Numbered from the stretch's first letter, positions 35,448 to 47,195 are shown. The stretch: 64,000 nucleotides of DNA from Ophiura sarsii (GCA_035610835.1 CM069455.1:19109874-19173873), one strand, 5' to 3'. Translations and numbers: made by a program. Notes: a model not told the origin generated them from the sequence alone.

Positions 35448-35751
35448 TTAAGTACTTTTGATCTTTTAAGTACTTTTGATCTTAAAAGATCATCATCAGG
35501 CTAGAATTATTGAGGTTGTCTTCTGCTGGACCCCGACAGGGACTTTGCCGATGGAAACATCCAGGAAACTAAGGGAACTCCGAAAAACTAGTAATGTGGT
35601 TTGGCTTGTACGTAAATAACCTGGACGTTAGACGATAGTCACCAAAATAATATTTTACATCGGCATTACAAGCAACTTTTTAAGGAGGTGTTAACCTTAA
35701 AAATATGTAATTTATCATGCGCTGTAACTTTTGAACTATTAATGTAATGTA

Positions 35752-36351
35752 CAGGGTAAGTCAAAAAACTGCAACAGTGGAAAGAAGCCATCTTTTTTTT
35801 CAAAACTGATTTGAAGTTAATAAATGTTAAACCGTTATAGGAATCCATACTTGTTACTAACTTTGTGTGAAAAAATGAAGTCAATATCATTTTCCGTTTG
35901 ACTTTGGTGAACCTTTTTACCCGTGGACCAATTTCAGTGGTTGTCCACGAGATAACCAAAACATCCATAAGATCGCAAAATGTGTCTCCCGTTCAAATTT
36001 GGAAACTTGAGTAGATTCGTGATGTAATAGGAATTTAATGCATCCTTTCTTGTTTACATGTGAGTTAACATAATAAATTTACCCCACCCATGCTATGAAT
36101 TGCCTATAATGTTCTAAATTTGGATGAAAAACTGAACCTTTCAAAATGTTTGGTTGGCGGGATATTCAAATATGAAAATGCAACGTATGCGATTTCGATA
36201 GAAAATCACTGTGTTCGTGGACAAACACGTAAAGTGGGGTGTGCGGCAAAAAGAGGCACAAAAGACAAATGTTTAAAAAGTTTCAAAATTTAACATGGTT
36301 TTGAAAATAAAATGGATTATTTCCACTATTGCAATTTTTTTACTCACCCTG
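35752..36351. mobile_element. TA-flanked mariner-type MITE, copy 1
   Basis: Ends CAGGGTAAGTCAAAAAACTG and the complement of AATTTTTTTACTCACCCTG match over about 30 bases, including the inner CAACAGTGGAAA. TA flanks both ends. No transposase. Confidence 0.75.
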
Positions 36352-36576
36352 TATGTAGAAGTATACATTTTTGGAAAAATACACCAATACATGTAGAATT
36401 ACATGGGGTTGAGATACACAATCCCATGTTAAGTATCATGCCAGAATATAATCTAGTACTCTGGAGTACAACATCCCATGTTGTGGTTTATTCCGTTATA
36501 GCGCCCTCATCAAAATAAAGCGCAATAACACTGACAAAATAGTTTAAGAATGTAGGATATCCAATATTTATTGTTT

Positions 36577-36854
36577 AACCCTAACACTCTTGAGTGCTAC
36601 AAATTACTACGATGCGGTGTGCTTGTGTCACCCGGCTCGGCAGGTTTACGATGGAATAATGGCCTCCAGGATATATACAGGGCGGAATATACTCCGCCAT
36701 GTATGGTTCCCCCCCCCCCGGCTTAGCGGTAGATCGTCTGCCTCTGAACCCAGAGGTCCGGGGTTCGAGCCCCGGTGGAGTGGGGGCACTTTCCCCCTCG
36801 CTATTTGGCCGCGAACAACAATTCTTTGGAAAAGGTGCCTCGGGGGTTAGGGTT
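36577..36854 (+). mobile_element. tRNA-derived SINE, copy 1
   Basis: The tRNA-like part at about 36718-36777 has an A-box-like TAGCGGTAGATCG and a B box GGTTCGAGCCC, with an anticodon-stem-like CCTCT/AGAGG. The unit begins AACCCTAAC and ends GTTAGGGTT, a short inverted pair. It is not a functional tRNA: the acceptor stem is not closed. Confidence 0.7.
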
Positions 36855-36913
36855 ATGGAGCGATTTGTTTCACTATTTTTCGTTTCATTTTTTCCTTCAA
36901 TTTTAGTCTCATT

Positions 36914-37163
36914 AACCCTAACACCTTGAGTACTACGAATTACTACGGTGCGGTGTGCTTGTGTCACCCGGATTTTTCAATGAAATAATGCCCAGGTATA
37001 TACAGTGCGGAATATACTCTGCCATGTATGTCCCCTGCCCCCCCCCCCCCACCGTGATCCCAGAGGTCCGGGTTCGAGCCCCGGGGGAGTGGGGGCACTT
37101 TTTCCCGTCGCTATTTGGCCGAGAAATACAATTCTTTGGAAAAGGTGTCTCGGGGTTAGGGTT
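36914..37163 (+). mobile_element. tRNA-derived SINE, copy 2 (A box lost)
   Basis: Same unit as 36577-36854, again bounded by AACCCTAAC and GTTAGGGTT. The tRNA-like part is shortened and starts in a poly-C run at about 37031-37050, keeping only CCAGAGGTCCGGGTTCGAGC with the B box. Confidence 0.7.
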
Positions 37164-37224
37164 ATAATTGAGCCATCCTCGTTTTTACCTCAAGGACCAC
37201 CAACCCTGAGTGTTTTGATCCCGG

Positions 37225-37246
37225 CGGGGGGGGGGGGGGGGGGGGG
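37225..37246. repeat. poly-G tract
   Basis: About 22 G residues following GATCCCGGC; the matching position in the duplicate (46034-46052) is also a G tract. Confidence 0.85.
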
Positions 37247-37276
37247 TTCTCACATTGATATTGTATACGTATATGT

Positions 37277-37440
37277 GCCTGCCTTTTGGGGTGCTTTTTC
37301 GAGAAAAAAATTGGTATAGCGATGGGTGGTTTTCATCACAGACCAAAGCGCCCAATTGGCATAAATTGGGTGTATTTGAGGCATTTTTTGGTTAAAAGCA
37401 CCAAATTTGTGCACAATTGGGTGCTTTTCTAACCAAATTG
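37277..37440 (+). repeat. dispersed repeat (copies at 40905-41170 and 46625-46865)
   Basis: Shared words are GCCTGCCTTTTGGGATGCTT, TTGGTATAGCGATGGG and AAAAGCACCCAATTTGTGC. The copy at 40905-41170 is in reverse orientation. Non-coding, despite small frames that recur with it. Confidence 0.75.
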
Positions 37441-37529
37441 GTAAAATCTCTATGTGCCCCTTTAGGCAACAACACTTTTCATAACACCTAGGCCGGCCCT
37501 CCCTGTTACGCAATATAGTATAATTCAAA

Positions 37530-38119
37530 TCTCGTAAATAATCAGGACTCTAGCGGGAGCTACGTCCCAGCTGGCCATTTAATATTTTTTTGGGCAGCCT
37601 ATATTAGGTAATTGATAATTGACTGGCAACATGGAGGAATAACTAAGGAGCGGACACTCATTTGACAATACAACACTGATACGGGCTGAAACGCCCTCAA
37701 GGTTCTGCGGTCATTCCGGTAAATTTAGACTGCGTTGAAGTGGCCCGCTTAAAACTTAGTGTATATGTGTATGACTATTTTTGTGCGTAATCCAAAAGAG
37801 ATAATTAATCTTACTCTTTAATAGTTCTGTACATACAGTTATAAAAGACTTTGCATCAGTCTAATGAAATTAGCGCGAACACGAGGTCACGTAATTGTAC
37901 ACGGAGTCTAATGAACAATTTTCATTGTTTAAAATGCTAATCGCTTCATTGTTATAATTTTGAGAGAAGTATGGGGATCATCACGCGCACGAAATGTGAT
38001 GCTTGAATAACGCTATTCCAAAACATTTAGTATAGGGGTTTGGGGGTTTAAGCTCGCCTCCTTTCGCGTTACACACGGATTTTGGCTTTCGCGACATGAT
38101 TTTAACTTTACACATTTAT
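37530..38119. other. non-coding DNA
   Basis: No gene or repeat clearly recognised. Confidence 0.4.
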
Positions 38120-38620
38120 AATTGCTTGTATACCCTCTGAGGTAGTAAAATATACATTTCTGGAGGGAAATTGCATGAGAAAACCAAATATGCCATTTGA
38201 AATTATAGTACGTCTAAGAACTAAAATGATATGATCATATGAAATTTGAGATCCATATATATATTTTTATACGTACCCCTATCATTACATTACATATTTG
38301 AATTCCTCATGAAATTACCCATTAGATAATATATAATTGTCAAAGTTACTACGTCGGTATGGTAATTATACGGCTAGTGAATATCTCCAATTTTATTATA
38401 TATATATTTAGAATTTTCAGGAATATTTGTTTAAGGATGAACCCTTCCCTGATCTAAACTGCATTTCTGAATTCTGAAGAAAATGTATACTTTTGCTATC
38501 ATAGGTTGAACACTTTTCTGTTATAGTCATTTGTATAAATCCGGTAATTTAAGGCTGATTATTCATGTTGACTGTGTAGCGAATAGGAGAAGAAAGCTGA
38601 TGATCATGGTCTTATCCATA
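38120..38620 (-). repeat. dispersed repeat family, reverse-orientation copy
   Basis: Shares, in reverse complement, the TTTCTCCTATTCGCTACACA and TGATAGCAAAA words with 28550-29300 and 61130-61850; strongly diverged. Confidence 0.5.
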
Positions 38621-38771
38621 GTTAATTAGTTGTTACAAATAGTTGACAAGTCTGTTGAACCCCATACTAAATATCTTTTAAATGGGACCAGAATGGTGTT
38701 TGTAACATTAGGGGATGACTAGTTATTGTAAAAAGAAGAAAGCATGGGATTATTCCCATCGAGTTTGTACA

Positions 38772-38838
38772 GGCGACACCCCTTCCGGCGGCACCCCTTC
38801 CGGCGGCACCCCTTCCGGCGGCACCCCTTCCAGCACCA
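38772..38838. repeat. 15-bp tandem repeat, four copies
   Basis: CACCCCTTCCGGCGG is repeated four times, the last one altered. It translates as RRHPF or SGGTP repeats in other frames but no real gene context surrounds it. Confidence 0.9.
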
Positions 38839-39214
38839 CCCCTGGTTCCCAAACTTCAACCAGCTGTATCTCAATTTCTGTATTAGCTATACCAATGCCA
38901 TTTTGCAGGCTTATAGCTTGTTATTAGGGCTTTAAAATGATACCAAATTTGTTGAGATAGCTTTTGTGGTTCTAAAAATATTTGAGGAATATGACAGAAT
39001 GAGACTAAAAAATGTAACGCACCACCCTATTGGGAGGCGAGTTCATAACGCGTGGACCATAGTGTAGCATAGTGGCCACGCTCTAGCGCTTCACGCAGAA
39101 TCCCGGGTTCAATTCCTCAACCAACCTTACAACTAGCAACAAAAGTCCCTGACCAGGTGCTTTGAGGTTGGCTAATACAAGATAATCGGTACCAAAAATC
39201 TGAGAAATACATTA

Positions 39215-39261
39215 AATAGTTGGTTCGCATGTTTCCCATGGCTGGACCGGTAAGAACACAT
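39215..39261 (-). pseudogene. K2P copy E: 5' stub of exon 1
   Basis: ATG at 39261 opens MCSYRSSHGKHANQL, matching the first 15-16 codons of the K2P exon 1, and homology stops abruptly at about 39215. The 5' flank 39262-39547 is retained. A truncated duplicate. Confidence 0.85.
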
Positions 39262-39547
39262 GGTGAAAAGCCTGTTGATTTAATGCTACTTTGTCGGTGT
39301 CGATTCTGTTGCGGTTGGTAATGCTGTCTGGCTTGTCATACATATACGAGAGGTACCAGCATGTTCAAATAATGGCAATTGCTGAAATTATTATAATGGT
39401 ACGTAGCTGTTTGGGTAGCGAGAAGAAATTAAGTTTTCAGACACTGAATGATTATCCTACAACGCATGCGTGTGCTTGTCATTCCTCGAAGTGAGACTGA
39501 TACATTCCATTGGGATAATGGGTATTCAGTGCGCCATTCAATGATTG
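39262..39547 (-). repeat. 5' flank of K2P stub E
   Basis: Duplicate of the flanks at 33022-33300 and 60003-60300; interrupted after this point by a MITE at 39558. Confidence 0.8.
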
Positions 39548-39557
39548 CAGTTGTAAT

Positions 39558-40175
39558 AAGTGCTCAACAAAAGAAAGTCGTACACTTTTTTTAGGTCATT
39601 TAAAGTAATTTTCGATTATTTTTTGACCAAAAGGCTAGATAGACATTTGGATGAATCTTTTAGGCACATTTTGATACCAAACATAACACCTAACAACAAA
39701 GATAAACCATAATTAGCACAATTTATAGAAAATTAGTCACTTTTCAAAAGTCACATTTTCAATACACTACGCGGAAGAAAACACCAATTGTTAACAGGCA
39801 CATAATGCCCGTTATGTTCGGAATCAAGATATCCCGCTCACTATGTGTACGCCCAGCGCAGGTATTGTACACGGCTGCTCAGTGTGATCGATTGCCCGCC
39901 GGTCAATCCTGGTTGAAACAGTGACACACCCGTGGACCTCGCACACACCCATTTCCCCTCCCGTGTAGGAATTGAAAATGTGACTTTTGAAAGTGACTAA
40001 TTTTCGTTAAATGGCGATAATCATGGTTTATCTTTGTTGCTAGGTTGTATGTTTGGTATCAAAATGTGCCTAGAAGATTCATCCACATATCTATCTAGCC
40101 TGTTTGGTAAAACAACAATCACAAGTTACTTAATTGACCATAACAAAGTGTACGACTTTCTTTTGTTGAGCACTT
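39558..40175. mobile_element. MITE with GTGCTCAACAAAAG ends
   Basis: AGTGCTCAACAAAAGAAAGT at the left and ACTTTCTTTTGTTGAGCACT at the right are perfect inverted copies, with subterminal inverted similarity over about 150 bases. It belongs to the same family as 62246-62776. It splits the flank shared with copy B. Confidence 0.85.
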
Positions 40176-40342
40176 TACATAACATTCTATACAACTAAAG
40201 CACTGTAGGCTTGTCATAAGCACGCCAGGAGTCTAAATAATATAATTATGTCATACCAAGGCAATGTCTTGCATCGTACCAACGTGTACTTGTGCTTGTC
40301 ATTCCTCGTATGTGAGACTGATCAATCCTAGTAATTGTTTTA

Positions 40343-40689
40343 AAGGTAGATGTTCCGATTTTCAACTTGAAGTTTTCTATTCTACATGAAAGGTCATCCT
40401 TAAAAAAGTCGTGTTCCAATGTTTGAGTTGCATAGCTCTAATGGTTCTTATTTTAGACGCACAAGATGCTGTGAACTGTACCCATTGAGTAGTACACAAA
40501 CTATATCGGTGGTTACCACCATTCGCGTAATTCGACGTTATTTCATCGATTTCTCCGTAATTATACCGATTTAGGCCGTCAAATTTCAGTATGATGATGA
40601 GAAAAATACGAACTTTCATATGATATGAAAAATCTCCGTATGTTTGAAATAATTCTGTGTTACGAAAATGTGATCAGGTCATCTACCTT
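40343..40689. mobile_element. TA-flanked MITE with AAGGTAGATG ends
   Basis: AAGGTAGATG and CATCTACCTT are inverted ends, with TA on both sides. The uninterrupted sequence is visible at copy B (about 33440-33460). Confidence 0.75.
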
Positions 40690-40904
40690 TAATACATTTG
40701 GGCCGTGTTTTAGCTATCGGGTGTCATTTAAGACAGTCATTTATCAAACTTTTTAAAACTTGAATGTCATGTGACAGCTTCTCACGCAAACATCCCGTGT
40801 TGCACCACGTATAGATTTATCAACTTCCAAAGTACATTTTGATTTAGACGGATAGGTGTCGTAAGCCTCCCCTCCTCGGGAGGGGGGTATTTTTGCCAAA
40901 ATCG

Positions 40905-41170
40905 TACGTGAATGTGCCTGCCGGACTTCGAAAATTTGACTTTTCTCTATACCTTTTTTCTGCCCAATTTCACATCCATCAATATACCAATTTTGTTAGA
41001 AAAGCACCCAGTTTTGCACAAATCGGTGATTTTTACAAAAACAAATCCTCAAAATACACCCAATGTATGCAAATTGGTCGCTTTGGACTGTGATTAAAAA
41101 CACCCGATCGCTATACCAATTTTTGCGAAAAAGCATCCCAAAAGGCAGGCACATGTACGTATACCATAAC
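40905..41170 (-). repeat. dispersed repeat, reverse copy of 46625-46865
   Basis: Contains CTGCCGGACTTCGAAAA and the reverse complement of GGCAGGCAC-type ends; see 37277-37440. Confidence 0.7.
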
Positions 41171-41437
41171 AATGTGAGACCCTCCATCAAGCCCCATCCC
41201 CTGGACTCCACAACTAAAATTTTAACTTCCTTTCATGAACTCATCTTAGGGATGCTATACTAACATTAATCTTGGTATGCTAAGAAGCTCTTCAGGAGGG
41301 TGTCCAAAATGGCCGCCAAAAAATTGTCAAATGTGTGTCTTTGACCAACTTGCTATTGGAAAATGGGTATTCAGTGCGCCATGCAGTAGTAATTTTACAT
41401 TTTATACAGCTAAAGCGATGTAGCTTGGCACGTGTCA

Positions 41438-41925
41438 GTCTCGTGCGCCAAATCATTACATAGTCCACTGTGACAAAATTAAGGTTAGCGAACGAGTAGC
41501 TGAGGACCATTACTTTCCAAATTTCGGTAAGCCTACACTCTAAATGTGAAAGAGTTAGAAATCCCTCTAAAATTTCGAATGAATATGATTGAACTTAATC
41601 GAGTGGGTTTTAGCTTTCATTCACGTGCGCCAAATCATTACATAGGCCTAGTCCACTGTGGCAAGATTGAGGTTAGCGAACGAGTAGCTGAGGACCATTA
41701 CTTTCCAAATTTCGGTAAGCCTACACTCTAATGTGAAAGAGTTTAATAGAAATCCCTCTAAATTTCGAATGAATATGATTGAACTCTAATCGAGTGGGTT
41801 TCAGCTTTCATTCACGTGCGCCAAATCATTACATAGGCCTAGTCCACTGTGGCAAGATTGAGGTTAGCGAACGAGAAGCTGAGGACCATTACTTTCCAAA
41901 TTTCGGTAAGCCTACACTCTACAGG
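41438..41925. repeat. about 190-bp tandem repeat, two and a half units
   Basis: CGTGCGCCAAATCATTACAT, then CAAATTTCGGTAAGCCTACA, then GAATATGATTGAACT recur at about 41438, 41627 and 41815. The second half of each unit is the arm of the 33647-type foldback element, so the tandem arose from an inserted element plus flank. Confidence 0.8.
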
Positions 41926-42874
41926 GTGTCTCAAATTTCATCTAATTTGATTTTGTCAATCCTGAGATATGATCAATTAACTAAAGCTACCTAAAATTAA
42001 CTTTGTGCCACTTTTACAGAAGAATGCTAAAGACATAAGCATTAAAACCCTCGTCCTCCTAAGGGAGGGTGGTCGCCGATTGCGCTAAAACGCAAAGTAC
42101 AGTAACCTAGGGCGTACAGGTGATCGCTTTTACATCCCCTGCGCTCATTTTGACGAAAAACAAATTGAGGGTGCCACCTTACCAGGGTAGTGTAAGTCGT
42201 CAAAGTCCGATAGTAGGGGGGGGGGGGGGGGGGGGGGGGGGGGTGGTTGCCAACCTAACATTTTTTTAAATCGCCATTTTGAAAAATGTTTGAATGTATG
42301 GTCCTGAATATTATAGCATAGGCCTATGTTAGAAACACCATTTCCCTCACTTATAAACAAAAAACCGGGTGAAATTCCGATATTTGGAACTTTTTTAGCG
42401 AAGATTTCTATTTTGGCCTGTGTTTCACTGTCCAGCGAATACGGCGGGATTTTGAGGTCGGCTATGTTTGGTGACGGGGGCATTGTGACGTCATGCGTGG
42501 TATGTTTGTACTTGTTGTGGTATGTATGGATATAGGGAACCTCTAGCTATACCATGGTACCCAAATAAGCATACTCTGCATTTCGGATTTAATTTTTTAG
42601 GGGGTGGTAACAACCCACCCCTACGCCACCTCCTCTCCGGAGTAACCATTTATATTCATTGCAAACTGTAAAGTGGCACAAAGTCGATTTTAGGTAGCTT
42701 TAGTTAATTGGTCATATCTCAAGATTGACAAAACCAAATCAGATGAAATAAACGGCATACGAAAGCTAAGCGTTTAGTCTATCAATATGTATACAATTGT
42801 TACACAAAATTCTAGAAGTTCATGGTCAATAAGTTGGGTAAACACGTGCACGGGTTTTTTTGAGACACCCTGTA
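41923..42874. mobile_element. mariner-like element arms with nested insertion
   Basis: Starts ACAGGGTGTCTCAAATTTC and ends GAGACACCCTGTA. Inner arms (CAATCCTGAGATATG / CATATCTCAAGATTG, GTGGCACAAAGTC) are inverted and match the arms at 34060-34230 and 34900-35110. The middle is occupied by another repeat, related in reverse to 56690-56840, with a G tract at 42217-42243. Confidence 0.7.
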
Positions 42875-43350
42875 AATGTGAAAGAGTTAAAGATGAATAT
42901 GATTGAACTCTAATCAAGTGGGTTTTAGCTCTGAATGAGCGAAAAAACGTTCCAGCTATTCACTCTCACATCAAAGTGATGTCCGCTCGCTACAGAGTGG
43001 CACGAAAACACTGCTCATTTAAAGAGTGAGTGAACACTATGGCTCGCGTGCCGAGAAGCTAATAACCCGTTATCGCTCTGTTGGAGTGAACTATTAGCCA
43101 ATCAGGAACCTGTATATCGCACAAATATGGCGGACAATATCGTGTCCGCGTGTGTGAAATGCTAAAACAAAGAGGATTTATTGAAGAAATAGACGAAATA
43201 TTTAATGATGAGTACATCGTATATATGAAGGTCATATCTCATAGCACGTACAGACAAAATCTAGAGAGCCACAAGGACGACATGGATGCACTATTATATA
43301 GCAATGCATGCTGATGAAGACACACGGTCATATAAATAGGCCGACACGTA
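42875..43350 (+). repeat. partial copy of the 33647-type foldback arm
   Basis: Near-identical to 33660-34025 (TTCACTCTCACATCAAAGTG, ATGGCTCGCGTGCCGAGA), continuing with CATGCTGATGAAGACACACG as at 35130. Confidence 0.75.
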
Positions 43351-43674
43351 GAGCTGCCATGTCGTCTGCCAGTACAAGCTTAGCTCTTTTTGGGGGGCGA
43401 AGCCACCCTTATAGCATGAGATTGCAAAAACTTACACATTTTGGTCTTTCTAGACATAAGTGGGGGCCGCCATGTTTGTAGTCTTTGTAAATTACATGTA
43501 CCTATGCAGTTTATTTCAACAGTACCCGCAGTCTGTGCTGGAGTCAAAGCTATATTTGTTTAGTTGATTAGAGATGTGCTACTCCCAACAGAGAGACATA
43601 ATAGCTTATCTTGTTTGACTAGCTTATCTTGTTTGACCAAGGTCATATATACCTAGATTGTTCTTCAGACTGTA

Positions 43675-43691
43675 CCCCCCCCCCCCCCCCT
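43675..43691. repeat. poly-C tract
   Basis: About 17 C residues followed by TCCCCCTCC. Confidence 0.85.
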
Positions 43692-43989
43692 CCCCCTCCA
43701 TGCATACAAATCAACTTTATTGGTTTCCTGTACTATTTTTAGACTGCGGTGTTTTGATTCTTTTTTGGTTTGAATTATAGAAAATACATACACACTTTTC
43801 CCTGGTATTTTGGTATGAAACAGATGTTTGGTTACAAAACATGCTTCTTTCTCTTGGATCGCCCCCATTCCATTTCAATGGAATTTTTATTCACTCAAGG
43901 CGTGCGCGCTGTCGTCTTTTTGTTATGTAATGCTGTAAATTATGACCTACGCATAACATTTACTCACCGCTAAATTTCCACTATTTCAC

Positions 43990-44742
43990 CAGGAAGCCAT
44001 TCTAGTGTTACTTGATTATTCCGCGGCGTTCGATACAATTGACCATCAGACTGTTATCAGACGCCTGCGCGAACGCTACGGAATCAACGTTACTCCATTG
44101 AGATGGTTTCAATCGTATTTAACTGGTCGCAAACAGTCGGTTGATATTGGTGGAGTTTTATCAAATCCACGTGTTTTGATGGAAGGAGTTCCTCAAGGTT
44201 CAGTGCTCGGGCCTACGATATTTACCATGTACACTGCTCCAATTGGTGACATCATCAGTGCTCACGGCTTACGTAACATGACCTACGCTGACGACACACA
44301 AATATACTTGATATTGAATCAATCGGATCGTTCCAATGCTATTTCGAGTCTGGAGAAGTGTATTTGCGATGTTAAGTCATGGAGCATTAGGAACAAACTC
44401 ATGTTCAATGATTCGAAGACCGAGGTGGTTCACGTGTCTTCCAAGTTCAAGAAATCGTCATCGTTTCCGAGAATAGCCATAGGTGATTTGAATATTGACA
44501 TCAGCAATTCTGCCAAAAGCCTGGGTGTTATAATTGACAATACGCTGCAAATGAAAGACCATGTTAAAGGCATTGTAAGAGCTGCTTCATTTGCCATCTA
44601 CAAGATTGGGCAACTTTCAAAGTACATTGATCGCAGTTCCATCGAGCGGATTGTGCATGCGTTTGTTTCGTCAAGGCTTGATTCATGTAATAGTCTGTTA
44701 TACGGACTTCCTGCTGGCGAACTTGCAAAGTTGCAAAACTAT
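43990..44742 (+). mobile_element. LINE reverse transcriptase fragment (CR1/Jockey-like)
   Basis: An open frame encodes the RT core of a non-LTR retrotransposon: DYSAAFDTIDH (motif A aspartates), GVPQGSVLGP (motif B), YADDTQIY (catalytic YADD), then a thumb-like region with KSLGVIIDNTL and a tail ending PAGELAKLQNY. YADDTQIY suggests the CR1/Jockey side of the LINE tree. It has no ATG of its own, no endonuclease upstream and no 3' end, because it stops where the segmental duplication begins at 44739. No stop codons occur within 246 codons, so it may be fairly young. Confidence 0.9.
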
Positions 44743-44754
44743 TAATGTAATGTA

Positions 44755-45397
44755 CAGGGTGAGTAAAAAAACGGCAACAGTGGAAAGAAACCAAAAACTG
44801 ATTTGAAGTTATAAAATGTTTAACCGTTATAGGAGATACCTACTTATCTTTGTGTGAACAAATGAAGTCAATATCATTTTCCGTTTGACTTTGGTGAACC
44901 TTTTTACTCGTGCACCAATTTCTCACGGTTGTCCACGAGATAACCAAAACATCCATAAGATCGCAAAATGTGTCTCCCGTTCAAATTTGGAAACTTGAGT
45001 AGATTCGTGATGTAATTGGAATTTAATGCATCCTTTCTTGTTTACATGTGAGTAAACATAATAACTTTACCCCACCCATGCTATGAATTGCCTATAATGT
45101 TCTAAATTTGGATGAAAAATTGAACCTTTCAAAATGTTTGGTTGGCGGGATATTCAAATATGAAAATGCAACATGTGCAATTTCGATTGAAAATCACTGT
45201 GTTCGTGGACAAACACGTATAGTGCGGCAAAGAGGGTCACCAAAGATAAACGGAAAATCCGATCGACTCCATTTTTTAACACAAAGTTAGGAACAAATAT
45301 GTCAATCTTGCCTCGTTTAAAAAGTTTAAAAATTTAACATGGTTTTGAAAATAAAATGGATTATTTCCACTATTGCAGTTTTTTTTGACTCACCCTG
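44755..45397. mobile_element. TA-flanked mariner-type MITE, copy 2
   Basis: Ends CAGGGTGAGTAAAAAAACGG and the complement of TTTTTTGACTCACCCTG, with TA flanks; same family as 35752-36351. Confidence 0.75.
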
Positions 45398-45694
45398 TAT
45401 GTAGAAGTTTACATTTTTGGAAAGGATTAGTCAGAAAATCCATTTGGTGGTATAGCATTTCACTGATAATTTTTTTATTTTAAAAGTTGATAAAAATACA
45501 TCCAATACATGTAGAATTACATGGGATTGAGATACACAATCCCATGTTAAGTATCATGCCAGAATATAATCTGGTACTCTAGAGTACAACATCCCATATT
45601 GTGGTTAATTCCGTTATAGCGCCCTCAACGGAATAAAGCGCAATAACACTGACAAAATAGTTTAAGAATGTAGGATATCCAATATTTATTGTTT

Positions 45695-45971
45695 AACCCT
45701 AATACTCTTGAGTACTACGAATTACTACGATGCAGTGTGCTTGTGTCACCCAGCTTGGCAGTTTTTCGATGAAATAATGGCCCTAAGATATATACAGGGC
45801 GGAATATACTCCGCCATGTATGTTTTCCCCCCGTGGCCTAGCGGTAGATCGTCTGCCTCTGAACCCAGAGGTCCGGGGTTCGATCCCTTGGGGAGTGGGG
45901 GCACTTTTTCCCCTCGCAATTTGGCCAAGAAAAAATAAAATTCTTTGTAAAAGGTGTCTCGGGGGTTAGGG
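45695..45971 (+). mobile_element. tRNA-derived SINE, copy 3
   Basis: The tRNA-like part at 45833-45890 (GTGGCCTAGCGGTAGATCG, then GGGGTTCGATCCC) has both pol III boxes. It begins AACCCTAA and ends GTTAGGGT. Confidence 0.72.
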
Positions 45972-46080
45972 TAAATGATTGAGCCATCCTTGTTTTTACC
46001 TCAAGGACCACAAACCCCTGAGTGTTTTGATCCGGGGGGGGGGGGGGGGGGGTTCTCACATTGATATTGTATACGTATAT

Positions 46081-46490
46081 CATCCATCTCTGGTTTGTCA
46101 ACAACCTTCTCACCGCCAATGCCAGCAAGACAAAGCTCATGATTATTTCCACCAAAAAGGACCCTTTCCCTAGCATATGTCTCCGCATGAACAACCAGGT
46201 GATTGAAAGGGTTTCTTCCGTTAAATTTCTTGGTATTCACATTTCAGACAAATTGACCTGGAACGAGCATGTGGACTACATCTGTAAGAAAGCCAGAAAA
46301 ACCATCGGTTACATCCACAGGGCGTTCAACAGTGCCTCCCCTAAAACCCGCCGGCTTCTTTAATTAGCCTTGGTTGAACCCATTCTTGAGTACGGCAGTA
46401 TCTCCTGGCACCCACTAAATATCACCCTTACCAATAGGCTTGAATCCACTCTCAGGTTTGTCTGTAGAGTCATTCTTCAATGGGGGTGGG
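46081..46490 (+). mobile_element. LINE fragment, RT thumb and C-terminal part
   Basis: Encodes FVNNLLTANASKTKLMIIST, then VKFLGIHISDKLTWNEH, then GYIHRAFNSAS, a stop in place of a codon near 46363, then LVEPILEYGSISWHP. The KFLGxHISDxLxW and EPxLEYxSxxWxP patterns are those of the RT thumb/connection region of CR1-like or Jockey-like LINEs. It overlaps in domain coverage with 43990-44742, so it is a separate element. Confidence 0.85.
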
Positions 46491-46624
46491 TGGGGGTTGT
46501 ATTGCGTATTTTTATGTGTGTGTCTATGTTTCTTTGTTTGTCTGATGTGTGGGCATCCCTTTAATTTAGTGCTTATGTCACTATTGGGTTTGTCCTGGCT
46601 GTTTTGCCAATTGTTATAAATAAA

Positions 46625-46865
46625 TGCCTGCCTTTTGGGATGCTTTTTCGCAAATATTGGTATAGCGATGGGGTGGTTTTCATCCCAATTGGCATAAATT
46701 GGGTGTATTTTGAGACATATTTTTGGTTAAAAGCACCCAATTTGTGCAAAATTGGGGGCTTTTCTAACAAAATTGATATATTGATGGGTGGCAAATTGGT
46801 CAAAAAATAGGTATAGAGAAAGTCACATTTTTGAAGTCCGGCAGGTACATCCACGTACGAGGTGG
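46625..46865 (+). repeat. dispersed repeat, copy 3
   Basis: Forward copy of the family at 37277-37440 and 40905-41170. Confidence 0.7.
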
Positions 46866-47040
46866 TTTTGATATTATACTTGTTCATGAATATCACTTCA
46901 GCGGTGTCAACATATAAATAACATACAGTATTCGTAAAAATATGAACTACGTACAGTATACGTATTTTATATTTTATATTTATCTTGGAGTTCTTTTAGT
47001 ATACCCTACCACTGCATGTCTTCAATGTGGACTTTTAAAG

Positions 47041-47195
47041 AACGACCCATACACTTACACAGTAAGGAATACAAATGCCCCAGTTGTTTCATAAAAAGTG
47101 CAATATTATTCGGTGTGCAAATATATATGATGTTTTGGGTAAGCTTTAGAATACCCTACCATTTGTATTCCTTACTGTGTAAGTGTATGGGTCGC
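47041..47195. repeat. inverted repeat with 35-bp arms
   Basis: ACGACCCATACACTTACACA at about 47041 and TGTGTAAGTGTATGGGTCG ending near 47194 are inverted, with adjacent AAAAAGTGC words also paired. Likely a small foldback element. Confidence 0.7.

Larger units (their letters stand above)
35737..37262. repeat. segmental duplication, copy 1 (partner 44739-46080)
   Basis: Both copies contain, in the same order, ACTATTAATGTAATGTACAG, a mariner-type MITE (35752-36351 here), a linker with CATGTAGAATTACATGGG, a tRNA-SINE, and a G tract followed by TTCTCACATTGATATTGTAT. Copy 1 has an extra second SINE. Confidence 0.8.
44739..46080. repeat. segmental duplication, copy 2 (partner 35737-37262)
   Basis: Contains the MITE at 44755-45397, the linker with CATGTAGAATTACATGGG, the SINE at 45695-45971 and the G tract at 46034-46052. 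It lies between two LINE fragments. Confidence 0.8.

Noticed and set aside
36718..36777. Functional tRNA gene
   Set aside because: A and B boxes are present but the acceptor stem does not pair and the unit is repeated with flanks as a SINE.
36581..36967. 128-codon minus-strand frame with Pro-rich segment
   Set aside because: Antisense of a tRNA-SINE; a similar frame appears at the other SINE copy, so it is repeat-derived.
38744..38935. Frames with RRHPF and SGGTP repeats
   Set aside because: Product of a 15-bp tandem repeat; no start context, domain or conserved frame.
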